Of a stretch of 51,359 nucleotides of DNA, positions 19,326 to 26,677 are shown one piece after another. The translations under genes and the position numbers were made by a program. How positions within the stretch are numbered: position 1 is the first letter of the stretch; the number at the start of each line of letters is the position of its first letter. This DNA comes from Nocardiopsis alkaliphila YIM 80379. GTDB taxonomy: Bacteria; Actinomycetota; Actinomycetes; Streptosporangiales; Streptosporangiaceae. The stretch covers positions 1-51,359 of the forward strand of contig NZ_ANBD01000078.1 of NCBI RefSeq assembly GCF_000341005.1, given 5' to 3'. A model generated the notes under the pieces. The model worked only from the letters and a program-made list of their open reading frames with translations, had not been told where the DNA came from and searched no databases.

Positions 19326-19340
19326 TACGACAATGTCATA
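19326..19340. promoter_or_regulatory. GylR-type operator upstream of the regulator gene
   Basis: TACGACAATGTCATA is a 7-1-7 dyad with one mismatch and matches the glpK and glpD sites. Its left end overlaps the possible -10 box TACTAG on the minus strand. Confidence 0.7.
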
Positions 19341-19378
19341 CGCCGAATGCTACTACGCGATGTGACGCTGGACACCCC

Positions 19379-19393
19379 GACCCCCGAGGGGTC
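19379..19393 (-). terminator. Small hairpin after the threonine aldolase gene
   Basis: GACCCC (19379-19384) and GGGGTC (19388-19393) pair around CGA. It lies 59 bases beyond the aldolase stop. The short stem makes this a tentative terminator. Confidence 0.35.
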
Positions 19394-19451
19394 TGGTTCG
19401 TTCGGTCGAGTCTATCGATGGCTCACCTCGTTGACCTGCGTTCTTGAGCGC

Positions 19452-20456
19452 TCACAGTCTGGCCACGGCCCGGGCGACCGCCTTCGCCGCGTCCTCGACG
19501 TCGCTCTCGGTGACCTCCAGACTCACCACCATCCGGATCCGATCCCCGCCACCGAGCACACGCAGACCCTCCTGCGCGAACGCCGCGACGTATCGGTCGG
19601 CCGCACCTTCGGGCGTGGTCACCAGCACCATGTTCGTCCGCGCCACCGCACTCAGATTCGGAAGGGCGTCCACCTGGTCCGCCAACCGGGCCGCACGCGC
19701 GTGGTCCTTCGGCAGCCGTTCTCGGTGGTGGCGCAACGCGTACAGGGCGCCCGCCGCGATGATTCCCGCTTGCCGCATACCACCCCCGAGCAATTTGCGA
19801 CCCCGCCGAGCCCGCCGAACGGTGTCGGCGTCACCCACCAACGCCGATCCCACCGGGGCGCCCAACCCTTTGGAGAAGCACACGGACACCGTGTCGAAAC
19901 CCTCGGCGACCCGTGCCGGTTCCACGCCCAAGTGTGCCGCCGCGTTCCACAGACGAGCTCCATCCAGGTGGGCCTTGAGCCCGTGTGCGTGCGCGAAGTC
20001 CGTGACCCTCTTCTGCTCGGCCAAGGGGATGACCTGACCTGAAAAGGTGTTCTCCAGCCACACCAACGCGGGATCCGCGCGGTGCACGTCGCCCAACCCG
20101 GTGATCCACCGGTCCAACAGTTCCCGCGAGGGGAAGGGATCACCCGAGTACAGCTTCGGCAGCACACGGGAGATCACCGTGGCGGCGCCCTGTTCGTCGC
20201 CGATCAGGTGGTGGTTCTCGTGCGCCCAGACCTCTTCACCGCTATGGGTGGACACCCACAGGCCCAACTGGTTGGCCATGTGACCGGAGGTGACGTAGAG
20301 GGCGGCCTCCCGGCCGAGCAGCGCGGCGGTCTCCTCCTCCAGTTCGCGCACGGTGGGGTCCTCGCCCCACACGTCGTCGCCGACTTCGGCCTCGGCCATC
20401 GCCCGACGCATCTCCTTCGTCGGGCGGGTGAAGGTGTCCGAGCGCAGGTCGATCAT
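19452..20456 (-). CDS. Low-specificity L-threonine aldolase (PLP-dependent)
   Basis: Cleaves L-threonine or allo-threonine to glycine and acetaldehyde. The 334-residue protein has the family start [19 protein letters not shown], the cofactor-contacting [11 protein letters not shown] segment, and the PLP lysine Lys196 in [12 protein letters not shown]. It is a normal-length member of the beta-eliminating lyase group. It runs in the same direction as the glycerol block but a hairpin separates them, so a functional link is not implied. Confidence 0.9.
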   Translation of the reverse strand: MIDLRSDTFTRPTKEMRRAMAEAEVGDDVWGEDPTVRELEEETAALLGREAALYVTSGHMANQLGLWVSTHSGEEVWAHENHHLIGDEQGAATVISRVLPKLYSGDPFPSRELLDRWITGLGDVHRADPALVWLENTFSGQVIPLAEQKRVTDFAHAHGLKAHLDGARLWNAAAHLGVEPARVAEGFDTVSVCFSKGLGAPVGSALVGDADTVRRARRGRKLLGGGMRQAGIIAAGALYALRHHRERLPKDHARAARLADQVDALPNLSAVARTNMVLVTTPEGAADRYVAAFAQEGLRVLGGGDRIRMVVSLEVTESDVEDAAKAVARAVARL

Positions 20457-20539
20457 GGGGCTCCCCCGGGATGGCTGAGACGGGTGTCGACATGACGATA
20501 CTGCGGGGTTCTTCGATGGGCGGCCCCGGGAGGCGTGGA

Positions 20540-21172
20540 TCAGCCCTCATCGGCCAAGGTCAACGCGGCCTCCTGATCGTGCAGCGCGTGGTGGCGGTAC
20601 CAGGCGTCCAAGGAGCGCGGAGTGTGCCCGTTCAGGAGGGCGAGGATCTCGCGGGCGAACTCGACCGGGGCGGTGGGAGCGGCGGTGATCAGGTCTCCGT
20701 CGGTGACGGCCAAACGGTCCAGGTAGCGGTGGGAGCCGGCGTATTCGGTGGTGGCCAGGTCCGTCCGGGAGGTTCCGGTGTGGTCGCGGTAATCGAGCAG
20801 ACCCTCCCTGGCCAAGGCCATGATGGATGAGCCGATCGCGGCGACCGGAACTCCGGCGTCCAAAAAGATGCCCGCGGCGGAGGTGAGCGGGTCCATGACC
20901 TCGGGGGAGACCTCCCCGGCCGTTGAACCGGGGAGGAGGAGCATGGCGCTACCCGAGGGTTTGAGCTGCGGCAACGTGAGGTCGGGGAGGATGGTGAGGC
21001 CGCCCGCCGTGGTGATGGGGGATCCGCTGAGGCCCACGGTGACGACTTCGCGGCTCCCGAGCCGGTACGGGCCGATCCCCGAGCGAACGTGCGCGATCGC
21101 GTGGCCGTACTGCCAGTCGGCCATGTGGTCGTGAACGGCGAGGTGAAGGCAGGTGCGGGGCTCAGCATTCAT
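20540..21172 (-). CDS. DJ-1/PfpI-like protein lacking the nucleophile cysteine
   Basis: A 210-residue protein of the DJ-1/PfpI class I glutamine-amidotransferase-like superfamily. The nucleophile elbow normally reads AAICGAT-type followed by ALARAGLLD; here it is [17 protein letters not shown], so the expected cysteine is Gly114. The rest of the fold (LLLPGS, the HTGTS strand, a [12 protein letters not shown]-terminal helix) is intact. The protein is therefore unlikely to use the usual thiol chemistry; a non-catalytic or binding role is possible. It is the last ordinary gene before the accessory island to its right. Confidence 0.75.
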   Translation of the reverse strand: MNAEPRTCLHLAVHDHMADWQYGHAIAHVRSGIGPYRLGSREVVTVGLSGSPITTAGGLTILPDLTLPQLKPSGSAMLLLPGSTAGEVSPEVMDPLTSAAGIFLDAGVPVAAIGSSIMALAREGLLDYRDHTGTSRTDLATTEYAGSHRYLDRLAVTDGDLITAAPTAPVEFAREILALLNGHTPRSLDAWYRHHALHDQEAALTLADEG

Positions 21173-21490
21173 GGGATGAGGTTGCGGGCTGGGGAGTGGG
21201 GTGTCAATTTACGGAAACCGGAGTCGGTGCGCTGCTAAGGCTCGGTTCCGGTTTTATTCACTGGTGCCGTGAAAATACCTGTCTGGTGGTGAGGGTGATC
21301 GTTTGTCCAGATGGGCGAGGGTGGGAGGGGCGGCTGTGGGGTCGGAACTCTTTCGGCCGAGTGGCTGGTGTGGTGGTTGCTCCGGCCTCTAAAGTGACCG
21401 GGAGCATGCTGGGGGTGGTGTCGGTTTTGTCTGATTTTCAGGAAGTTGGAAATTCGGCTGCTTGTCACTGACGAGTCCTCAGGTGAAAGA
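21173..21490. other. Intergenic stretch with a CRISPR-leader-like end
   Basis: No convincing gene. The sequence is visibly less GC-rich than the flanks, especially 21415-21490, which runs directly into a type I-E-like CRISPR repeat at 21491. This resembles the AT-richer leader that precedes such arrays, but the match is by composition and position only. Confidence 0.35.
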
Positions 21491-21519
21491 CTGCTCCCCG
21501 CGCAGGCGGGGGTGGACCC
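21491..21519 (+). CRISPR. Single type I-E-like CRISPR repeat (array remnant)
   Basis: A 29-base unit starting CTGCTCCCCGCGCAGGCGGG and ending TGGACCC, close to the common actinobacterial type I-E repeat (GC-rich dyad CCCCGCGC/GCGGGG). No intact second repeat follows at the expected 61-base period; instead the duplicated block begins, itself starting with a decayed repeat end (TGAGCAGGCGG). No cas gene is visible. Confidence 0.6.
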
Positions 21520-21524
21520 GTGTC

Positions 21525-21942
21525 CCTGAGCAGGCGGATTCTCGTGCACGGCGGCACGTGCTTCGGAGGGCGTGAGGAGGCTTTGCGCCGGTGGTAGGGG
21601 CCTACCTGCCCGATTCTTCTTCGGTCTTGGGTCGGTAGTGGGTGTTGAACCACATCGTCAGCAGCAGGGCCACCCCGATCACGACCAGGGCCGTCGCCCA
21701 CGAGCCCACCGGCTCCATGGCAGTCCCACACGTAGTGATCGTTCCGCTGGAGATATCCGTATGGGCGAACCACCCGAAAGAGGCGCTGCCGCCGGGGGAG
21801 GGCTCCCACCATCCCGCGCCGCACGATCCGCTGGGAACCAACCCGAGGGCCGCGCCGCCCGCTATCAGGGCGATGGCCACCGTGCGGATGATCTGGACAG
21901 GGGACACGAGGCATCTCCTCAACACAGGGGGTTTCGGGGTGG
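21525..21942 (+). repeat. Direct repeat copy A (about 420 bp)
   Basis: Nearly identical over long stretches to 24264-24683 in the same orientation. It starts in a decayed CRISPR repeat, contains the shared segment CGTGAGGAGGCTTTGCGCCG, and carries a small membrane-protein gene on the minus strand. The two copies diverge most in the part coding the extracytoplasmic loop. Confidence 0.85.
21602..21907 (-). CDS. Small two-helix membrane protein (copy A), function unknown
   Basis: A 101-residue protein with two predicted membrane helices, about residues 7-26 (RTVAIALIAGGAALGLVPSG) and 70-90 (SWATALVVIGVALLLTMWF), joined by a loop with two cysteines and ending in a charged tail. I do not recognise the family. 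GTG 21907 is chosen because AGGAG lies seven bases upstream; an ATG at 21952 would add 15 residues without an obvious ribosome binding site. A diverged duplicate lies at the other side of the ATPase/TOPRIM pair. Duplication with a variable outer loop is seen directly; any link to defence is inference. Confidence 0.6.
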   Translation of the reverse strand: MSPVQIIRTVAIALIAGGAALGLVPSGSCGAGWWEPSPGGSASFGWFAHTDISSGTITTCGTAMEPVGSWATALVVIGVALLLTMWFNTHYRPKTEEESGR

Positions 21943-22040
21943 GAGGCTCCATCCACGGTTGCATCACCACCCAAGAAGGACACACCTTCTCAAAGTCCCC
22001 GCCTCTTGGCGAACGCCAGTGCGACAAGAAATACTTGACG

Positions 22041-22192
22041 CTGCCGCCTCGCACGCAAGGACGGACCGGATCATGAAGGCACCGTGTTGTAACCTTCACC
22101 TGCTCCCCGCGCACGCGGGGATGGACCCTGGTGCCTCGGTGCGGTACTCGCGGCCTCCCCGGCGGTTCTGCTTCCCACGTGCGGGGGAAGGG
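22041..22192 (+). CRISPR. Decayed mini-array of type I-E-like repeats
   Basis: One intact 29-base repeat lies at 22100-22128 (CTGCTCCCCGCGCACGCGGG, then GATGGACCC). A degenerate copy lies about 60 bases upstream (22041-22068, GCACGC...GGACGGACC), leaving a spacer-sized gap of 31-32 bases. A further degenerate copy (CTGCTTCCCACGTGCGGGGG) starts at 22168. The period and the shared core support a remnant array; the outer copies are too decayed to be sure. Confidence 0.55.
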
Positions 22193-22226
22193 CCGACCGG
22201 AGCGATGAGAACGAACATGGGGAGTC

Positions 22227-23432
22227 ATGGAAAAGCGCTTGCTCGAACTCGAAGTCCAGAACTTCCGGAGCTTGCGCCAGGTCAGCGTCCCCCTCGGCCC
22301 ACTCAACGTCCTCGTCGGCCCGAACGGTGTGGGCAAGAGCAACCTGCTGGACGTCTTCCGCTTCCTCGCGGACATCATCCAAAGTGACATCGAGCCCGCC
22401 CTGGAAGGGCGTGGTGGTTTCGAAAGCACGGCTTTCCGTGGTGGTTCCCGGGCTCCCTCCAACATTCGCATTCGCCTCAAGTCGACCTGGACCAGGCACA
22501 GCAGCCCCAACGCCCCCGATGAGTACGAACTTCAGATCACCAGGCGGCGTAGAGAGGGCAAGGACACCCTGTCGCGGCAGGAGAGTTTCCAGTTCAAAAG
22601 GACCAAGGGTCGTGGGCGTCGCATCACCATCCAGGGAGAGAAAGCCCAGGTGGTCGACACTCAGCAAAGCAAAGAGCAGGAAATACGATCCATCGGCCTG
22701 CGACGCTTCAGTAGTGGCCTGTCGACCCTTCCTCGCTTGAGCGATGACGCCGGTGGGAACGAGGTCGCGGTTCTCGCAGAAAGGCTCGCCTCGTTTCGTG
22801 TCTTCGACGTGAACGTGAACGCGGCGCGCTATTCTTCACGTTATTCCAGTGGGTTCCATCGTGAGGCGCTCTGGGAGGATGCGGCCAACCTCGCAGCCTT
22901 CTTGTTGCGATTCAGTGAGGAACATCCCGAGGCGTGGGATAGGTTGGAATCCGATGCCAAGGAAGTGCTTCCGCAACTACGAAGCATCGACTTCGCATTC
23001 CCTTCCGGGCCTGCCGGTGAAGTCATCGTTGTTCTACATGAATCAGGTCTGCGTTTCCCCACTCCATTGGCAGACGCCTCTTACGGAACCATCCGTCTCC
23101 TGGGACTGCTGGCGCTCCTGTACGACCCGAACCCACCGTCCCTGACCTGCATTGAGGAGATCGATCACGGGCTGCATCCTCAAGCGTTGGAATTGTTGGT
23201 GGAGCGGATAAGGGAAGCGAGCGAACGTACTCAGTTCCTCATCGCCACCCATTCGCCGGCTCTCGCCGATAGGATCCGGCCGGAGGAGCTCGTTGTCTGC
23301 GAAAGAGGAAACGACGGGGCTTCCCGGATACCGGCGGTGACGCAAGAAGAGTTGGAGGCCATCGTGGAGAGAAGCGAGGGCCTTCCACTCGGCGAGCTGT
23401 GGTTCTCGGGAGTTCTCGGCGGTGGTCTGTGA
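22227..23432 (+). CDS. ABC/RecF-type AAA ATPase of a putative two-gene defence system
   Basis: A 401-residue ATPase of the AAA_21/OLD-like group. Walker A is GPNGVGKSN (31-39), preceded by the typical opening LELEVQNFRSL. The signature-like helix reads ASYGTIRLLGLLALL (284-298), where relatives usually have LSDGT. Walker B is LTCIEEIDHGLHP with Glu310/Glu311, and the switch histidine is His342 in IATHSPAL. The insert between the lobes (about 80-280) is helical and short compared with SMC proteins. The start is ATG 22227 with GGGGAG just two bases before it, rather close. The stop overlaps the next gene by four bases. Codon use is less GC-extreme than in neighbouring metabolic genes, which suggests acquisition by transfer. 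Confidence 0.85.
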   Translation: MEKRLLELEVQNFRSLRQVSVPLGPLNVLVGPNGVGKSNLLDVFRFLADIIQSDIEPALEGRGGFESTAFRGGSRAPSNIRIRLKSTWTRHSSPNAPDEYELQITRRRREGKDTLSRQESFQFKRTKGRGRRITIQGEKAQVVDTQQSKEQEIRSIGLRRFSSGLSTLPRLSDDAGGNEVAVLAERLASFRVFDVNVNAARYSSRYSSGFHREALWEDAANLAAFLLRFSEEHPEAWDRLESDAKEVLPQLRSIDFAFPSGPAGEVIVVLHESGLRFPTPLADASYGTIRLLGLLALLYDPNPPSLTCIEEIDHGLHPQALELLVERIREASERTQFLIATHSPALADRIRPEELVVCERGNDGASRIPAVTQEELEAIVERSEGLPLGELWFSGVLGGGL

Positions 23433-24103
23433 GTGGACGTAAGAGCGGACTTGAACGAAGCCGATCCGTTGTGGTCATCGCTGGTGAGGATCGCAATGAT
23501 CGGGAAAGCCTGAAGATCCTCCTGGAGGAACAGCAGCCGGGTCTTCGCGGTGGAATCGTTCAGATCCGTGACCCCGTCCGCTTGCACAAGGCCACGGGGG
23601 CGAACCTGAGCAAGCGGGTACGAACGATCGTCAACAAGGCTCAGGGGGTCGCGGAGAAACAGGGGGAGGGAACCCGGGTCGCCTGTCTCTACGTCCATGA
23701 GGATCTCGACGGCGTCGACGGGAACGTCTATCTGGAGACACGCCAACGGGTGGAACAGGAAATCCGTCGCCAGCTGGGATGCGGACACTACGTCTTGGCG
23801 GTCGCCGAAATGGAGGCGTGGATGCTCCTCTTCCCCGACGCTCTTTCCGCCGTGGTGAAGGCATGGAAGGTCCCCGCCAAGTACAGGGGGAAGGACACCG
23901 GCCGTTTCCAGGACCCCAAACGCATCCTCATGCGTGAGGTGTCGGGAACCAAGGGCCGCAGGTACACCGAATCCGACGCACCCGAGGTCTTCCGTGCGGT
24001 CATCGATGGCGGATACCATCGCTCCCCTTTGGGAAGCAACAGGTCGTGGTCCCATTTCTACCAGGACGTCGAATTGTGCGGGAGACAGCACCTTCACGGT
24101 TAG
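23429..24103 (+). CDS. DUF4276-like, TOPRIM-like partner protein
   Basis: A 224-residue protein whose GTG start overlaps the ATPase stop (GTGA), so the two are translationally coupled. Strand 1 ends in Glu20 (VVVIAGEDRND), and a DxD-like pair, Asp92 and Asp94, sits in YVHEDLDG; this is the arrangement of TOPRIM metal-binding folds. A conserved AVAEMEAWML segment (Glu127, Glu129) and FQDPKRIL follow, as in DUF4276 proteins next to AAA ATPases. By analogy with PARIS (ATPase + DUF4435 TOPRIM) and OLD nucleases, this would be the nuclease or effector subunit, held inactive by the ATPase. The family assignment is from motif pattern only. Confidence 0.65.
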   Translation: MSGRKSGLERSRSVVVIAGEDRNDRESLKILLEEQQPGLRGGIVQIRDPVRLHKATGANLSKRVRTIVNKAQGVAEKQGEGTRVACLYVHEDLDGVDGNVYLETRQRVEQEIRRQLGCGHYVLAVAEMEAWMLLFPDALSAVVKAWKVPAKYRGKDTGRFQDPKRILMREVSGTKGRRYTESDAPEVFRAVIDGGYHRSPLGSNRSWSHFYQDVELCGRQHLHG

Positions 24104-24258
24104 TCTTCGGCGCCCCGTAACGAACCGACGAAGTGGTACCGGGTGTGCGGGGTCGTCCACAACCTCACTCGCTCCGGGAGCCACTGCGAGTTTTTCTGGT
24201 TCTGCCCGATAACGGCGGTGCTTCACCCCCGTCCGCTTCGTGCCGTCTAGGGCTGAAT

Positions 24259-24287
24259 CTGCTCCCCGAGCAGGCGGGTTCTCGTGC
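24259..24287 (+). CRISPR. Degenerate CRISPR-like repeat at the start of copy B
   Basis: CTGCTCCCCGAGCAGGCGGG continues into TTCTCGTGC; the first 20 bases match the repeat at 21491 with one change, but the 3' part is lost. It forms the left edge of the second copy of the duplicated block. Confidence 0.5.
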
Positions 24288-24683
24288 ACGGCGGGCACGT
24301 GCTTCGGATGGCGTGAGGAGGCTTTGCGCCGGTGGTAGGGACTTACTTCTCTGGTTGGCGTTCGGTCTTGGGTCGGTAGTGGGTGTTGAACCACATCGTC
24401 AGCAGCAGGGCCACCCCGATCACGACCAGGGCCGTCGCCCACGAGCCCACCGGCGCCATGGCAGTCCAACAAGTGACCGGCTCGATGTCCGGCGGGCCCC
24501 CAAAAGCGAACCATCCGTAAAGATCACCGCTGGAGGGAGGCTCCCACCATCCCGCGCCGCACGATCCGCTGGGAATCAATCCGAGGGCCGCGCCGCCCGC
24601 GATGAGGGCGATGGCCACCGTGCGGACGATCTGGACAGGGGACAGGAGGGATCTCCTCAACACAGGGGGTTTCGGGGTGGAAC
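24264..24683 (+). repeat. Direct repeat copy B (about 420 bp)
   Basis: Second copy of the block at 21525-21942, about 2.74 kb to the right in the same orientation. The two copies bracket the ATPase/TOPRIM genes, so homologous recombination between them could delete the pair. Confidence 0.85.
24343..24663 (-). CDS. Small two-helix membrane protein (copy B)
   Basis: Paralogue of the protein encoded at 21602-21907, with the same two helices (RTVAIALIAGGAALGLIPSG and SWATALVVIGVALLLTMWF) and the same C-terminal NTHYRPKT. The loop between them differs clearly. The codon aligned with the GTG start of copy A is CTG here (24645-24643), so translation must begin at that CTG or upstream, for example GTG 24663 (used here) or ATG 24693. 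It may be poorly translated or decaying. Function unknown. Confidence 0.5.
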   Translation of the reverse strand: MLRRSLLSPVQIVRTVAIALIAGGAALGLIPSGSCGAGWWEPPSSGDLYGWFAFGGPPDIEPVTCWTAMAPVGSWATALVVIGVALLLTMWFNTHYRPKTERQPEK

Positions 24684-24722
24684 GTTCCGGCATCGGAAAG
24701 GCTCGGTGGGCCCGGACGAAGC

Positions 24723-25082
24723 TCAGTGGTGCAGCTGGATGAGCACGGTGCCGGCGGCCTTGTCGTGCAGGCACCTGCGGAAGTCCTTGTCGCGGAACCG
24801 CCAGAGCAGGTTGGTGGTCGACCAGGGCAGGAGCAGGTTGACCAGGTTGGTGTGCCCGGGGACGTACAGCGAGGCGCGCACGAGCGCACGGCCGGCGGTG
24901 ACCTTACCACCGCCGTCGGCGCGTACCACCCACAGTCCCAGGATCATCTTTCCGGGCCTTCGCCCCCACGGGACCATCTGGAGCCATTCCAGGACGATCG
25001 GCAGCACGAAGAAGTCGAAGACGGAGGCCACCATGAAGACCGTGTCCGAGGCATCCAGGTATCCGTTCGACTCCAGGGCCAA
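24723..25082 (-). CDS. RDD-family membrane protein, apparently lacking its first helix
   Basis: A 119-residue protein matching the second half of the RDD fold: a membrane helix followed by WGRRPGKMILGLWVVRADGG (the GKxxxGLRVV motif), a further helix, and the ending FRRCLHDKAAGTVLI. The first helix with the Arg-Asp pair that gives the family its name is not recognisable. The frame stays open upstream to beyond 25200 without ATG or GTG, so TTG 25082 is the first start; the upstream codons are weakly RDD-like. Either an unusual short member or a 5'-damaged gene. It follows the aminotransferase gene in the same direction. Confidence 0.5.
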   Translation of the reverse strand: MALESNGYLDASDTVFMVASVFDFFVLPIVLEWLQMVPWGRRPGKMILGLWVVRADGGGKVTAGRALVRASLYVPGHTNLVNLLLPWSTTNLLWRFRDKDFRRCLHDKAAGTVLIQLHH

Positions 25083-25206
25083 GCCGATGAAGGTCCCTAG
25101 GCTTCCTGGACGCGAAGGCTCATGTGCCCGACCCGTCTCTGGGTCCGAGGAGCGTCCGGAACCGGCCGTGAGCCAAGCCCCGGAGCACTCCCCGGAACGC
25201 GCCTGG

Positions 25207-26403
25207 TCATCGTGCGGAGGTTCGCCCGCCTCGGATGTCCTGGACCACCTCCAGAGTGGTGTCCACCTGCTGAGGTGAGACGAAGTAGTGCGGGGAGGCG
25301 CGGACGATCTCCTCCAAACCGCGACGGGACATGTCGATCAGCGTCGACGGGCGGCTGCTCACGGTCGTCGTGACGTTCCTTCGCCCTAGAAGCTCCACCA
25401 CTTCGGTAGCGGGAGTGCCTTCGACGCTGAACGTGACGATCCCCGAACGTCGCTCACCCAGGTCGTGGACCCGCACCCCGTCGATTCGCGCGAGTCCCTC
25501 GCGGAGGCGTGCGCCGATGCTCTGGACGGCCGAATAGATCTCGGGGATCCCGAGCTTCAGCATGTACCGCCCGGCGGCTACGAGTCCGAGCCGGTCCGCG
25601 ACGCCGTATTCCCACAGTTCGAAGACCTTGGCGTCCTCACGCAGCCTCACCCGATCCCTGGCGGTCCACGAACCGCCCCTGAGGTCGACGTTTTCCTTGA
25701 CCAAGGTCTCCAGAACGGCTCGCTTGACGTAGAGGAAACCGGTCCCGCGAGGCCCACGCACCCATTTGCGTCCGGTTCCCGTGATGAAGTCGACCCCCAG
25801 CTCGTCGGCCCGGCACTCCACCTGACCAACGGATTGGCAGGCGTCCAAGAGCACGAGGGCGCCCACCTCGTGAGCCGCTGCGGTCGCCTCCTTCACGGAG
25901 GTGAGCAGACCACCGTTGGTGGGCGCGTGCACGAGGGAGAGGAGTTTGACGCGCTCGTCGAGAAGCTCGCGCAACGCCGGCAGGGAGACCTCGCCGGAGG
26001 CCGTCGAGGGCACCACCTCCACGCTCGCTCCGACGGCCTGGGCCCTACGCAGGATGGGGATCGCGTTACCCGCGTATTCGATCTCGGTGATCAGGACGCG
26101 ATCGCCTTCGGTGAGCGGGATGGCCTGGAACGCGGAGAGCCAGGACCTGGTCGCGCTGTCGCTGAACGCGACCTCCTCGGGGGAGCACCCCAGGACGTCG
26201 GCGAAGACGGTGTACCCGTCCTCCAGTTCCTCCGCCCGTTCCTGGGCGGCCCGGTATCCACCGACCTCCGCCTCCCGGTGCAGATGCGCGACGACGGTGT
26301 CGAGCACCGGGCGGGGTGGCAGGGAGGACCCCGCGCTGTCCAGGAAGACCTGGTCTCCGGCACATCCAGGGGTGTCGGTGGCGGCCGAGGTGAAGTCGAT
26401 CAT
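25207..26403 (-). CDS. Class V aminotransferase (cysteine desulfurase/epimerase-like)
   Basis: A 398-residue PLP enzyme of fold type I. The Schiff-base lysine is Lys213 in TGTGRKWVRGPRGTGFLYV, and Asp187 in LLDACQSVGQ contacts the cofactor ring. The N-terminal VFLDSAGSSLPP and the EIEYAGN segment are usual for this class, which includes NifS/SufS, EgtE and isopenicillin-N-epimerase-like proteins. No clear cysteine-loop as in SufS is visible near residues 330-370, so a desulfurase role is not established. It stands alone, upstream of the short RDD gene, and diverges from the gluconate permease. Confidence 0.8.
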   Translation of the reverse strand: MIDFTSAATDTPGCAGDQVFLDSAGSSLPPRPVLDTVVAHLHREAEVGGYRAAQERAEELEDGYTVFADVLGCSPEEVAFSDSATRSWLSAFQAIPLTEGDRVLITEIEYAGNAIPILRRAQAVGASVEVVPSTASGEVSLPALRELLDERVKLLSLVHAPTNGGLLTSVKEATAAAHEVGALVLLDACQSVGQVECRADELGVDFITGTGRKWVRGPRGTGFLYVKRAVLETLVKENVDLRGGSWTARDRVRLREDAKVFELWEYGVADRLGLVAAGRYMLKLGIPEIYSAVQSIGARLREGLARIDGVRVHDLGERRSGIVTFSVEGTPATEVVELLGRRNVTTTVSSRPSTLIDMSRRGLEEIVRASPHYFVSPQQVDTTLEVVQDIRGGRTSAR

Positions 26404-26569
26404 GTCCGTGCGCTCTTTCCTGTCGGGGGCCCGAGCGTTCCTACCCGGGAGGGGGTGCTTCGAAGCGGCCCTGGCGATGGGATGCGCGCTGGGGATTTCA
26501 GGATGATTCCAAGGCTGTGACCTGCATCTCCATCACAGAACCTCACCGGGGCGTTCACAGGACCTCACA

Positions 26570-26584
26570 AATGGTACTACCATT
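26570..26584. promoter_or_regulatory. Probable GntR operator upstream of the gluconate permease
   Basis: AATGGTACTACCATT is a perfect 7-1-7 dyad 94 bases upstream of the permease start. The TGGT-N3-ACCA core fits FadR/GntR-family sites. The likely regulator is the GntR/FCD protein encoded just downstream of the permease. Confidence 0.6.
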
Positions 26585-26677
26585 CTCGGAACCTGGTCCG
26601 AGAGCAGGTCAGGGCGGTGTTCCGGCATGCCGTGACACCTGTTTTTCATCCCTCCCCATCCACTGGAAGGCTCCGTC

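Noticed and set aside
21196-21471. Plus-strand open frame of 91 codons between the PfpI-like gene and the first CRISPR repeat
   Set aside because: No ribosome binding site, no recognisable domain, and the sequence looks more like a CRISPR leader and promoter region.
21602-24663. Insertion sequence as the cause of the duplication
   Set aside because: No transposase, terminal inverted repeats or target-site duplications were found; tandem duplication or recombination is simpler.
24133-25278. Plus-strand open frame of 381 codons across copy B and the RDD gene
   Set aside because: It runs through a CRISPR remnant and is antisense to two better-supported genes.
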